From contig NZ_JAPEOB010000001.1 in assembly GCF_026341775.1 (NCBI RefSeq), forward strand, positions 682,001-746,000: 64,000 nt of DNA, in the 5' to 3' direction. The position numbers and the translations under genes are program-made. How positions within the stretch are numbered: position 1 is the first letter of the stretch; each line of letters starts with the position of its first letter. Below, piece by piece: positions 9,714 through 18,701 of the stretch. The stretch comes from Streptomyces sp. NBC_00654. Its GTDB lineage: Bacteria; Actinomycetota; Actinomycetes; Streptomycetales; Streptomycetaceae. The notes beneath the pieces are model-generated. The model was not told the origin of the DNA. It searched no databases and saw nothing but the letters and a program-made list of their open reading frames with translations.

Positions 9714-9804
9714 CCCGGCCGCCGGACGGGAGAACGGATAGCCCGGCTGCCGGACGGGAGAACGGATAGCCCGGCTGCCGGACGCGAGGCCGGACAGCCC
9801 GGTC
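9693..9804. repeat. 28-bp tandem repeat spanning the methyltransferase stop codon
   Basis: Units at 9693-9720, 9721-9748 and 9749-9776 are nearly identical, and a degenerate fourth lies at 9777-9804. The core is CCGGACGGGAGAACGGATAG. The first unit encodes the C-terminal Gly-Arg-Glu-Asn-Gly and stop; later units repeat the same stop in non-coding DNA. The remaining gap up to 10268 is C-rich and shows no gene. Confidence 0.9.
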
Positions 9805-10070
9805 CGGAGGGATCGGGCAGCCTTGCCCGGAGGGATCGGACAGCCCCGGACGGGCCGGGCGGGAGGGCCAGACGACTGGGACAGGAGTGTCCCTCCTCCT
9901 CCCGCACCCCACCCCGCCCCTGTGACCCCGCCCCGTGCAGTCCCCACCCTGCCCCGTGCTGCTCCGGTGCTGCCCCGTGCCGTCCCCGCGCTGCGCTCCG
10001 CTCCGGATCGGCCGGGCCCTGACCCGCGTACTCGGCGACCCTTCTCATCAGCGCCTTCGCCCGCGCCGTT

Positions 10071-10100
10071 GACTCGCTCCGACTCGCTCCGACTCGTTCC
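10071..10100. repeat. 10-bp tandem repeat, three copies
   Basis: GACTCGCTCC twice followed by GACTCGTTCC, exactly head to tail. Non-coding, in the gap between the methyltransferase and the small membrane protein. Confidence 0.8.
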
Positions 10101-10268
10101 AGGGATTCCGGTCCCGTGGGCGGTGGCCTGCCGCGGTGCCGCCGGGGGAGTGCTGTTCACCCGGGGTTCGTGTCGGGGATATCCGGGCGTGGCAGCCTCC
10201 CCTCTGCCGGGCGGCGACGAGCCGAACGTGTGCGGCACGAGGGTTCACGACGGGTCGAGGGGTACGAC

Positions 10269-10466
10269 ATGGAGAGCGTCTCAGCAGTCTTCGCCGGTGC
10301 GGCCTTCGCACTCTTCGGCGCCGCCCTTTTGGTCTGGACGGGTGCGCGTGCCATTCACCGCGCGCCGGTGGCCCACGGTGTGAGTCCGGTCGCTTCCACC
10401 ACGCTTGCCACACTCTTCGGCGTGGTTTTCCTCGCCCTCGGCGTCTGGTGCTTCACGCTCGTCTGA
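10269..10466 (+). CDS. Small membrane protein, function unknown
   Basis: 65-aa protein with two hydrophobic helices (about aa 6-25 and 43-62) joined by a short basic/polar loop. It starts at ATG 10269 with a GGTACGAC-type weak ribosome binding site behind a purine-rich GGGTCGAGG. A small membrane protein upstream of topA fits my recollection of Streptomyces gene order, which supports it being real. No function can be assigned. Confidence 0.75.
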   Translation: MESVSAVFAGAAFALFGAALLVWTGARAIHRAPVAHGVSPVASTTLATLFGVVFLALGVWCFTLV

Positions 10467-10747
10467 TCCTCCCTCCCGGCCGGGCCGCGCACCGGGCGGC
10501 CCGGCTCTCCACAGGCGTCGCCACCGCTCCCCGAAATCCGCGGGCGGCGGGCCGGGACAGCACGGGCCGGGCAGTCCGGGCGGCAGGAATGGCGGAAGTC
10601 GGGTTACCGTTCGAGTGGCCGTTGCGGGCTTTTGCCGTTTGACACGGGGGCGGGTTGTACCGTCACACTCCGCAGCGACAGCACCGCGGGCAGCGTCACG
10701 GCGCCGCCCGGATGCCCACCGAGTGTCGACCGGAGAGAAGAGCGAAG

Positions 10748-13657
10748 TTGTCCCCGACCAGCGAGACCGCACAGGGCGGCCGCCGACTCGTCATCGTCGA
10801 GTCGCCTGCCAAGGCGAAGACGATCAAGGGCTATCTCGGCCCCGGATACGTCGTCGAGGCGAGCGTCGGGCACATCCGCGACCTGCCGAACGGCGCCGCC
10901 GAGGTGCCGGACGAGTACACCGGTGAGGTACGCCGTCTCGGCGTGGACGTCGAGAACGACTTCCAGCCCGTCTATGTCGTCAACGCGGACAAGAAGGCCC
11001 AGGTCAGGAAGCTCAAGCAGCTTCTGGCCGAGTCCGACGAACTTTTCCTCGCCACCGATGAGGACCGCGAGGGCGAAGCCATCGCGTGGCACCTGCAAGA
11101 AGTTCTCAAGCCCAAGGTCCCCGTCCACCGGATGGTCTTCCACGAGATCACCAAGGACGCGATCCGGGCCGCCGTCGCCAACCCGCGCGAGCTGAACCAG
11201 CGCATGGTCGACGCCCAGGAGACCCGCCGTATCCTCGACCGCCTCTACGGCTACGAGGTCTCGCCGGTCCTGTGGAAGAAGGTCATGCCGAGGCTCTCGG
11301 CGGGCCGCGTCCAGTCCGTCGCCACCCGCCTCGTCGTCGAGCGGGAGCGCGAGCGCATCGCCTTCCGCTCCGCCGAGTACTGGGACCTCACGGGCACCTT
11401 CGCCACCGGCCGCGCCGGTGACGCCTCCGACCCGTCGACCCTCACCGCCCGCCTCAGCGCGGTGGACGGCCGCCGGATCGCCCAGGGCCGCGACTTCGGT
11501 CCGGACGGACAGCTGAAGGCCTCCTCCGGCCAGACACTGCACCTGGACGAGACGAACGCCCGCGCCCTGGCCGCCGCGCTCGCCGACTCCTCGTTCTCGG
11601 TCCGGTCCGTCGAGTCGAAGCCGTACCGCCGCTCCCCGTACGCCCCGTTCCGTACGACGACCCTCCAGCAGGAGGCGAGCCGCAAGCTGGGCTTCGGGGC
11701 CAAGGCCACCATGCAGGTCGCGCAGAAGCTGTACGAGAACGGCTTCATCACCTACATGCGTACCGACTCCACGACCCTCTCGGACACGGCGGTCTCCGCC
11801 GCCCGCGCGCAGGTCACGCAGCTGTACGGGGCGAGCTATCTGCCCGACAAGCCGCGTACGTACGCCGGCAAGGTCAAGAACGCCCAGGAGGCGCACGAGG
11901 CGATCCGCCCCTCCGGCGACCGCTTCCGTACGCCTGCCGAGACCGGGCTCAGCGGCGACCAGTTCCGGCTCTACGAGCTGATCTGGAAGCGGACCGTCGC
12001 CTCCCAGATGAAGGACGCGGTCGGCAACTCCGTCACCGTCAAGATCGGCGGCCGGGCGAGCGACGGCCGGGACGCCGAGTTCTCCGCGTCCGGCAAGACG
12101 ATCACCTTCCACGGCTTCATGAAGGCGTACGTGGAAGGCGCCGACGACCCGAACGCCGAGCTCGACGACCGTGAGCGGCGCCTGCCGCAGGTCGCCGAGG
12201 GCGACGCGCTGTCCGCCGAGGAGATCTCGGTCGACGGTCACGCCACCAAACCCCCGGCCCGCTACACCGAGGCCTCCCTGGTCAAGGAGCTCGAAGAGCG
12301 CGAGATCGGCCGCCCGTCGACGTACGCCTCGATCATCGGGACGATCCTCGACCGCGGCTACGTCTTCAAGAAGGGCACGGCACTCGTCCCGTCCTTCCTC
12401 TCCTTCGCCGTGGTCAACCTGCTGGAGAAGCACTTCGGCCGGCTCGTCGACTACGACTTCACCGCCCGTATGGAGGACGACCTCGACCGCATCGCGCGGG
12501 GCGAGGCGCAGTCCGTGCCGTGGCTGAAGCGCTTCTACTTCGGCGCGGGCTCCGGTGACGACACGGCCGGTGCCGGTGCGGCCTCCGACGCGGGCAACGG
12601 CGACGGCGACCACCTCGGCGGCCTGAAGGAACTGGTCACCGACCTCGGCGCCATCGATGCCCGGGAGATCTCCTCGTTCCCCGTCGGCAACGACATCAAG
12701 CTCCGCGTCGGCCGGTACGGCCCGTACATCGAGCGCGGCGAGAAGGACTCCGAGGGCCACCAGCGCGCCGACGTGCCCGAGGACCTGGCGCCCGACGAGC
12801 TGACCGTGGACCTCGCGGAGGAGCTGCTGGCCAAGCCCAGCGGTGACTTCGAGCTCGGCGCGGACCCGGTCAGCGGGAACCAGATCATCGCCAAGGACGG
12901 GCGCTACGGCCCGTACGTCACCGAGGTGCTGCCCGAGGGCACGCCGAAGACCGGGAAGAACGCGGTGAAGCCGCGGACCGCCTCGCTCTTCAAGTCCATG
13001 TCCCTGGACACGGTGACGCTGGCCGACGCGCTCAAGCTGATGTCGCTGCCGCGTGTCGTCGGTGAGGACGCCGACGGTGTCGAGATCACCGCGCAGAACG
13101 GCCGCTACGGCCCGTATCTGAAGAAGGGCACGGACTCGCGTTCGCTGACCTCGGAGGACCAGCTCTTCGACATCACGCTCGACGAGGCCCTCGCGATCTA
13201 CGCCCAGCCCAAGCAGCGCGGCCGGGCCGCGGCCAAGCCGCCGCTCAAGGAGCTGGGTACGGACCCGGTGAGCGGGGCTCCTGTCGTCGTGAAGGACGGC
13301 CGCTTCGGCGCGTACGTCACCGATGGCGAGACCAACGCGACGCTGCGGACCGACGACAGCGTCGAGGCCATCACGCCGGAGCGCGGTTACGAGCTGCTCG
13401 CTGAGAAGCGTGCCAAGGGACCCGCCAAGAAGAAGACGGCGAAGAAGGCCCCGGCGAAGAAGGCGACGGCCAAGAAGACCGCCGCCAAGACCACGGCGAC
13501 CAAGACCGCCGCGAAGAAGACCGCCGCGAAGAAGACGACGACGGCGAAGAAGGCCACCCCGGCGAAGAAGGCCACGGCCAAGAAGACGGCTGCGAAGAAG
13601 ACCGCGTCCGCCTCTTCGTCCGCTTCCTCCTCGTCCGCTGCGGCCTCGGAGGACTGA
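10748..13657 (+). CDS. topA: DNA topoisomerase I
   Basis: Type IA topoisomerase of 969 aa that relaxes negative supercoils. The TOPRIM domain begins at the N-terminus (VIVESPAKAKTI, acidic triad near DEDREGE). The active-site tyrosine is in FITYMRTDST at about Tyr336. No Cys4 zinc fingers are seen; instead several short repeated C-terminal domains each carry the GRYGPY/GRFGAY motif, followed by a Lys/Ala-rich tail (~aa 895-955). This arrangement is characteristic of actinobacterial TopA, where the basic tail aids processivity. The TTG start at 10748 is chosen from the conserved reading MSPTSET and the GGAGAGAAG ribosome binding site 8 bp upstream. Confidence 0.97.
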   Translation: MSPTSETAQGGRRLVIVESPAKAKTIKGYLGPGYVVEASVGHIRDLPNGAAEVPDEYTGEVRRLGVDVENDFQPVYVVNADKKAQVRKLKQLLAESDELFLATDEDREGEAIAWHLQEVLKPKVPVHRMVFHEITKDAIRAAVANPRELNQRMVDAQETRRILDRLYGYEVSPVLWKKVMPRLSAGRVQSVATRLVVERERERIAFRSAEYWDLTGTFATGRAGDASDPSTLTARLSAVDGRRIAQGRDFGPDGQLKASSGQTLHLDETNARALAAALADSSFSVRSVESKPYRRSPYAPFRTTTLQQEASRKLGFGAKATMQVAQKLYENGFITYMRTDSTTLSDTAVSAARAQVTQLYGASYLPDKPRTYAGKVKNAQEAHEAIRPSGDRFRTPAETGLSGDQFRLYELIWKRTVASQMKDAVGNSVTVKIGGRASDGRDAEFSASGKTITFHGFMKAYVEGADDPNAELDDRERRLPQVAEGDALSAEEISVDGHATKPPARYTEASLVKELEEREIGRPSTYASIIGTILDRGYVFKKGTALVPSFLSFAVVNLLEKHFGRLVDYDFTARMEDDLDRIARGEAQSVPWLKRFYFGAGSGDDTAGAGAASDAGNGDGDHLGGLKELVTDLGAIDAREISSFPVGNDIKLRVGRYGPYIERGEKDSEGHQRADVPEDLAPDELTVDLAEELLAKPSGDFELGADPVSGNQIIAKDGRYGPYVTEVLPEGTPKTGKNAVKPRTASLFKSMSLDTVTLADALKLMSLPRVVGEDADGVEITAQNGRYGPYLKKGTDSRSLTSEDQLFDITLDEALAIYAQPKQRGRAAAKPPLKELGTDPVSGAPVVVKDGRFGAYVTDGETNATLRTDDSVEAITPERGYELLAEKRAKGPAKKKTAKKAPAKKATAKKTAAKTTATKTAAKKTAAKKTTTAKKATPAKKATAKKTAAKKTASASSSASSSSAAASED

Positions 13658-13724
13658 GACCCGTTCGTCGGCCTCCGCCTCGGAGGACCGGGACCCGGCG
13701 CTCCTCGCACCGCGTACAGCGTTC

Positions 13725-13764
13725 CAGCACCGCCCGGCGCCTCTCCAGGTGCCGGGCGGTGCTG
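13725..13764 (+). terminator. Terminator after topA
   Basis: Perfect 14-bp stem (CAGCACCGCCCGGC, 13725-13738, with 13751-13764), extendable by a C-G and a wobble pair inward. It lies 68 bp after the topA stop, without a T-tract. Confidence 0.75.
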
Positions 13765-13944
13765 TGTCCGCCGAAGCCCGTACCCCGGCGGTGTCGCGGG
13801 TCGGGGCCGGGTCCGGTCCGGATCCGGGGCGGGGGCAGGGGGAGGGGGGCGGGTCCGGCTTTGGGGCCGGTCGCCGCCCGGTGCCGGCGGCCATATGTTC
13901 GGACGGGCCGACAGCGACCGCGCCGCTGCCGATAGGCTGGGCGG

Positions 13945-16900
13945 ATGACGCGAGCCGAGCAGCCAACGGTCGTGAGCCCCACCTCCGACACACTTGCCGC
14001 AGACTCACGCGAGCGCGCCGTACGAGCCCTGTTGCGTATTCCCCCGCTGAAGCGGTTGTGGAGCGCCCAGCTCGTCGGCAGTATCGGCGATGCACTCGCC
14101 CTTCTCGTGCTTGTGCTGTTGTCGCTGCAAGCGGCGGTACTGGAGGGCTCATTCGGAGCCGGATACCGAGGGGCGGCGTTCGCCGTCGCGGCGGTGTTCG
14201 GTGCCCGGATTATTTCCACCTTGCTCTTCGGAGCCGTACTCCTGGGGCCGTTGACGACGCTCACGGGACCCGGCGGGCCGGTGGACCGGCGCTGGCTGAT
14301 GATCGGGGCGGACGGGCTGCGGCTCGCGCTGCTGGTCGTCGCCCCGCTGTGGATCGACTGGACGCCCGACAAGGCGCTCATGATGATCCTGATCACCGTC
14401 TTCGTGACCGGTGTCGCCGAGCGCCTGTGGACGGTGGCCAAGGAGAGCGCCGCCCCCGCACTGCTGCCCGCCCCGCCCCTCGAAGGCGCCGCCGTACGTC
14501 CGCTGCCCGACCGCCTCGACGCGCTGCGCAGGCTCTCCCTGCGGACGAACTTCCTGGCCGTACCCGCCGCCGCGGTGGTCCTGCTGGTCGCCACGCTCAT
14601 CGGCAACCTGCTCGGCTCCGGCCTCGAATGGTTCTCCTTCCACCAGGCGGCCCTCGCCTCGTACGTCGCGGCCGGGCTCTTCTCGGCCTCCATTTCCACC
14701 CTGTACTTCCTCGAACTGCCCGCCACCCCCACTCCCCGCCCGCGCTCCCCGCTGGAGGGCCTGCGCCGGCCCACCACCGGCAGCGGCCCCGACAAGGGCC
14801 GCACCGGGACCGCCCCGCTGATCGTCGGTGCCTGCGCCGCCGTCGCCGGGGCGATCGCCGCCGCGGCCGCCGTCTCCGTGCTGCACGCCGCCGACCTGGG
14901 CGGTGGCCCCGCCACGTTCGCGCTGCTGATCCTCGCGCTGACCGGAGGCACCGGCCTCGGCATCCGTACCGCGCAGAAGGTGCTGCCCGCCCTGTCGCGG
15001 CGCAGGCTGCTGGCGCTGGCCACCGCCGCCACCGGCATCGCGCTCCTCGCGCTCGGCCTGGTGCCCGACACGGCGACCGGGCTGATGATCGCGCTGCTCG
15101 CCGGTTACACGGCCGGAGTCGCCGCGCGCACCGGGCACGCGCTCCTGGACCAGGAGACCGAGGAGTTCCGGCAGGCCAGGACCACCGAGCACCTCCAGGC
15201 CGTCGTCCGGGTGCTCGTCGCCCTCGGCGCGGCCGGGGGCCCGCTGCTCGCCGCCGCCATCGGCCGGCACCGCCTGGTCTCCGGCGACTTCGTCTTCGCC
15301 CACGGCGGAGCGGCCTTCGTCCTGATGCTGACCGGCGCGCTGCTGCTGCCCGTCGCCGCGATCGTCCTCGCCAGGACGGACGACCGGGCCGGCGTGCCGC
15401 TGCGCCGTGATCTGCGGGAGGCGCTGCGCGGCGGCGACCCGGCGGTCGCGCCCTCGGCCACCGGTTTCTTCCTCGCCCTGGAGGGCGGCGACGGGGCCGG
15501 CAAGTCCACCCAGGTCGAGGCGCTCGCCCAGTGGATCCGGGCCAAGGGCCACGAGGTCGTCGTGACGCGTGAGCCGGGGGCCACCCCGGTCGGCAAGCGC
15601 CTGCGGTCGATCCTGCTCGACGTGTCCTCCGCCGGGCTCTCCAACCGGGCCGAGGCACTGCTGTACGCGGCCGACCGCGCCGAGCACGTCGACTCCGTCG
15701 TCCGTCCGGCTCTGGAACGCGGCGCGATCGTCCTGTCCGACCGCTACATCGACTCGTCCGTCGCCTATCAGGGCGCGGGCCGCGACCTGGCCCCGACCGA
15801 GATCGCCCGCATCTCGCGGTGGGCGACGGGTGGCCTCGTACCGCATCTGACGGTGCTGCTGGACGTCGACCCGGAGACCGCGCGGGAGCGTTTCACCGAG
15901 GCCCCGGACCGGCTGGAGTCCGAGCCGCCGGAGTTCCACGCCCGGGTGCGTTCCGGCTTCCTCACCCTTGCGGCGGCCGACCCGACCCGCTATCTGGTGG
16001 TGGACGCCGGCCAGGAGCCGGAAGCGATCACCACCGTCGTACGCCACCGGCTCGACCAGCTCCTTCCGCTCTCCGCGGCCGAGATCGAGGCGCAGGCCAA
16101 GGCGCGCCGCGAGGCCGAGGAAGAGGCCCGGCGCAAGGCCGAGGAGGAAGCGGCCCGCAAGGCGGAGGAGGAGCGGCTGGAGCGCGAGCGCCAGGAACAG
16201 CTCGCCAAGCTCCGTGCCGAGGAGGAGGAGCGCAAGCGCCGCGAGCTGGAAGAGGCCAGGCAGCGCGAGGCCGAGCGTCAGGCGGAGGAGGCCAGGCAGC
16301 GCGCCGAGGAGGCCCGCCGCCGCGCGGAGGAGGAGCGCCTCCGGCTCGAAGCCGAGGAGAAGGCGCGCGAGGCCGAGCAGGAACGCCTGCGCAAGCAGGC
16401 CGAGGAAGAGGCCCGGCTGCGCAAGGAGGCGGAGGAGCGGCGCCTGGAGAAGCAGCGCAAGGCGGAGGAGGCGCTGCTGCGGGCCGAGGAGGCGCGACGC
16501 CTGGCGGAGGCCGCCGCGGCGGCCCGTACGGAGGCCGCGCGTGCGGAGGCCGAACGGTTGGAGGCGGAGCGCGCGGAGGCCGCGCGGGCCGAGGCCGCTT
16601 CGCGGGCCGATGCCGCTTCGCGCAGGGAGGCGGATTCTCGTGGAGAGTCGGCCGCAGCTCCGTCCGTGCCGGACAACGAGCTCACGGTGCCGACGCCGAT
16701 CGTGAACCCGAACGAGGTGACGCAGCCGGTTCCGAAGGCGGAGCCGACGGACCGCACCCCGTCCGACCACGCCCCGTCCGACCGCACCCGTTCCGATCGC
16801 TCGTCCTCGGACAGCGACGAGACGGCGATGCTGCCCCGGGTCACCGACCCGGGGGCGGGCCGCTCCGGCCACCGGCCGGTGTACGACGCGGAGGAGACCG

Positions 16901-17214
16901 CCGTCCTCCCGCCCGTACGCGGGGAGGGTCCCGCCGACCGGGTGCCGCCGGGCATCTTCCGGGACGAGCGTCCGGCCCCGTCCGCGGCGGAGAGCGAGAA
17001 CGAGCGCACCCGCGAACTGCCGCAGATCAGCGACGACCAGCAGGACCCCCGGGCCGCCCACGGCCAGCGGGGACAGGCGCGGCGCAGCCGTCCCCGCCCG
17101 GACTGGGCCGAGGAGACCCCGCTGGACGATCTGCCCACGCTCGCCGACGAACTGCTCGGCGGGCACGACGAGGACCCGGGCGACTCGCGCCGGGGCCGCA
17201 GGCCGCGCGGCTGA
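13945..17214 (+). CDS. tmk: MFS-like membrane protein fused to thymidylate kinase
   Basis: Fusion of 1089 aa. Residues ~30-490 form a polytopic membrane domain resembling an MFS transporter of about 12 helices. A complete dTMP kinase follows: P-loop GGDGAGKS at 514-521, a DRY motif in LSDRYIDSSVAYQGAGRDL, and a lid region. The kinase converts dTMP to dTDP. The C-terminal ~380 aa are first a long Glu/Arg/Ala-rich predicted coiled coil (about aa 712-900) and then an acidic, disordered tail. Streptomyces carries tmk in this fused form next to topA and the delta' gene. The role of the membrane half is unknown; tethering dTTP synthesis near replication is speculation. ATG start at 13945. Confidence 0.92.
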   Translation: MTRAEQPTVVSPTSDTLAADSRERAVRALLRIPPLKRLWSAQLVGSIGDALALLVLVLLSLQAAVLEGSFGAGYRGAAFAVAAVFGARIISTLLFGAVLLGPLTTLTGPGGPVDRRWLMIGADGLRLALLVVAPLWIDWTPDKALMMILITVFVTGVAERLWTVAKESAAPALLPAPPLEGAAVRPLPDRLDALRRLSLRTNFLAVPAAAVVLLVATLIGNLLGSGLEWFSFHQAALASYVAAGLFSASISTLYFLELPATPTPRPRSPLEGLRRPTTGSGPDKGRTGTAPLIVGACAAVAGAIAAAAAVSVLHAADLGGGPATFALLILALTGGTGLGIRTAQKVLPALSRRRLLALATAATGIALLALGLVPDTATGLMIALLAGYTAGVAARTGHALLDQETEEFRQARTTEHLQAVVRVLVALGAAGGPLLAAAIGRHRLVSGDFVFAHGGAAFVLMLTGALLLPVAAIVLARTDDRAGVPLRRDLREALRGGDPAVAPSATGFFLALEGGDGAGKSTQVEALAQWIRAKGHEVVVTREPGATPVGKRLRSILLDVSSAGLSNRAEALLYAADRAEHVDSVVRPALERGAIVLSDRYIDSSVAYQGAGRDLAPTEIARISRWATGGLVPHLTVLLDVDPETARERFTEAPDRLESEPPEFHARVRSGFLTLAAADPTRYLVVDAGQEPEAITTVVRHRLDQLLPLSAAEIEAQAKARREAEEEARRKAEEEAARKAEEERLERERQEQLAKLRAEEEERKRRELEEARQREAERQAEEARQRAEEARRRAEEERLRLEAEEKAREAEQERLRKQAEEEARLRKEAEERRLEKQRKAEEALLRAEEARRLAEAAAAARTEAARAEAERLEAERAEAARAEAASRADAASRREADSRGESAAAPSVPDNELTVPTPIVNPNEVTQPVPKAEPTDRTPSDHAPSDRTRSDRSSSDSDETAMLPRVTDPGAGRSGHRPVYDAEETAVLPPVRGEGPADRVPPGIFRDERPAPSAAESENERTRELPQISDDQQDPRAAHGQRGQARRSRPRPDWAEETPLDDLPTLADELLGGHDEDPGDSRRGRRPRG

Positions 17215-17237
17215 CGCGGGCGGGCCGGACTGTCGGA

Positions 17238-17260
17238 CCGTTCCCCCACAATGGGAACGG
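17238..17260. terminator. Hairpin between tmk and delta' genes
   Basis: Perfect 8-bp stem CCGTTCCC / GGGAACGG with a 7-nt loop (CCACAAT), 24 bp after the tmk stop. It could be a terminator or an mRNA structure ahead of the next gene. Confidence 0.5.
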
Positions 17261-17334
17261 ACGGGACACCCGGCCCGCCGCACGATGCCACCGCACGGCA
17301 CCACCGCACGACACCACCGGAAGGGCGGTGACCC

Positions 17335-18540
17335 ATGACCGTATGGGACGACCTGGTCGGACAGGACCGAGTGCAGGAACAGCTCGGTGCCGCCGCCAGG
17401 GACGCCGATGCGCTGGTCACCGCCCACTCCGCGGGTGAGCCCGTGCCCACGGGCTCGAAGATGACGCACGCCTGGCTGTTCACCGGACCGCCGGGCTCCG
17501 GGCGGTCCACCGCCGCCCGCGCCTTCGCCGCCGCCCTCCAGTGCACCAGCCCGGACCGGTCCATGGGCGCGGCGCCGGGCTGCGGTTTCTGCGACGGCTG
17601 CCACACCAGCCTGATCGGTACGCACGCCGACGTCGAAGTGATCCGTACGGACCTGCTCTCCATCGGTGTGAAGGAGACCCGGGAGCTGGTCCGCCGGGCC
17701 CAGCTCTCCCCGGCCGTGGGCCGTTGGCAGGTCATCGTCCTGGAGGACGCCGACCGCCTCACCGAGGGGGCGGGCAACGTGCTGCTGAAGGCGGTCGAGG
17801 AGCCCGCGCCCCGCACGGTCTGGATGCTCTGCGCGCCCTCCCTGGAGGACGTACTGCCCACGATCCGGTCCCGCTGCCGCCACCTCACCCTGCGGACGCC
17901 GCCGGTCGAGGCCGTCGCCGACGTGCTGATCCGGCGGGACGGCATCGACCCGGAGCGGGCCCATGCCGCGGCCCGCGCCACCCAGGGCCACATCGGCCGG
18001 GCGCGCCGCCTGGCCACGGACGAGCGGGCCCGCGCCCGGCGCGCCGCCGTGCTCAAGGTGCCGCTCCGGGTGGCCGATGTCGGCGGCTGCCTCAAGGCGG
18101 CCCAGGAGCTGATCGACACGGCCACCGACGACGCCAAGCAGATGGCGGAGGAGGTCGACGGCAAGGAGACCGAGGACATGAAGCAGGCGCTCGGCGCGGT
18201 CGCCGGGGGCCGGATGCCGCGCGGCACCTCGGGGGCGATGAAGGAGCTGGAGGACAAGCAGAAGCGCCGCAAGACGCGTACGCAGCGCGACAGCCTCGAT
18301 CTGGCGCTCACCGAGCTCACCGGCTTCTACCGCGATGTGCTGGCGCTCCAGCTCGGCTCGCAGATCGCCATCGCCAATGTCGATGTACGGGACAGCCTCG
18401 ACCGGATCGCGGAGTCGTCGGCCCCGGCGCACACCCTGCGCAGGATCGAGGCGGTGATCGCCTGCCGCAAGGCGCTGGACCGCAATGTGGCGCCGCTGCT
18501 GGCGGTGGAGGCGATGACGATGTCGCTGCGGGCGGGCTGA
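17335..18540 (+). CDS. holB: DNA polymerase III delta' subunit
   Basis: Clamp-loader AAA+ subunit of 401 aa. The P-loop reads GPPGSGRS, with Arg replacing the Walker A lysine, consistent with delta' being the non-hydrolysing stator of the clamp loader. A zinc-binding Cys cluster (CGFCDGCH plus an upstream Cys) and the sensor-type ILEDADRLTEGAGN...LLKAVEEP segment are present. An extended charged insertion lies in the C-terminal third. It starts at ATG 17335 with GGAAGGG about 10 bp upstream. It forms a conserved replication block with topA and tmk. Confidence 0.93.
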   Translation: MTVWDDLVGQDRVQEQLGAAARDADALVTAHSAGEPVPTGSKMTHAWLFTGPPGSGRSTAARAFAAALQCTSPDRSMGAAPGCGFCDGCHTSLIGTHADVEVIRTDLLSIGVKETRELVRRAQLSPAVGRWQVIVLEDADRLTEGAGNVLLKAVEEPAPRTVWMLCAPSLEDVLPTIRSRCRHLTLRTPPVEAVADVLIRRDGIDPERAHAAARATQGHIGRARRLATDERARARRAAVLKVPLRVADVGGCLKAAQELIDTATDDAKQMAEEVDGKETEDMKQALGAVAGGRMPRGTSGAMKELEDKQKRRKTRTQRDSLDLALTELTGFYRDVLALQLGSQIAIANVDVRDSLDRIAESSAPAHTLRRIEAVIACRKALDRNVAPLLAVEAMTMSLRAG

Positions 18541-18701
18541 GGTCCGCTCCGGCACTTGGCCCTGTGCCGCTCCGGCGCGGGGCGCTGCTCGGGCGCGGGG
18601 GACCGGAGCACATCGGGCGGACAGCGCCGGGCCCTTCGTCTCCGTTCACCCGTTTGCGCAGGGAATCGGACGAGTCGTCACCCGGCGACTACGCTCCCAG
18701 G

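Noticed and set aside
7932..10238. 768-aa minus-strand open frame
   Set aside because: Antisense to the methyltransferase gene with Gly/Arg-rich translation; no start signal or motif.
10604..14152. 1182-aa minus-strand open frame
   Set aside because: Antisense shadow of topA, whose motifs on the plus strand are unmistakable.
14149..18555. 1468-aa minus-strand open frame
   Set aside because: Antisense shadow of tmk and the delta' gene; low-complexity product.
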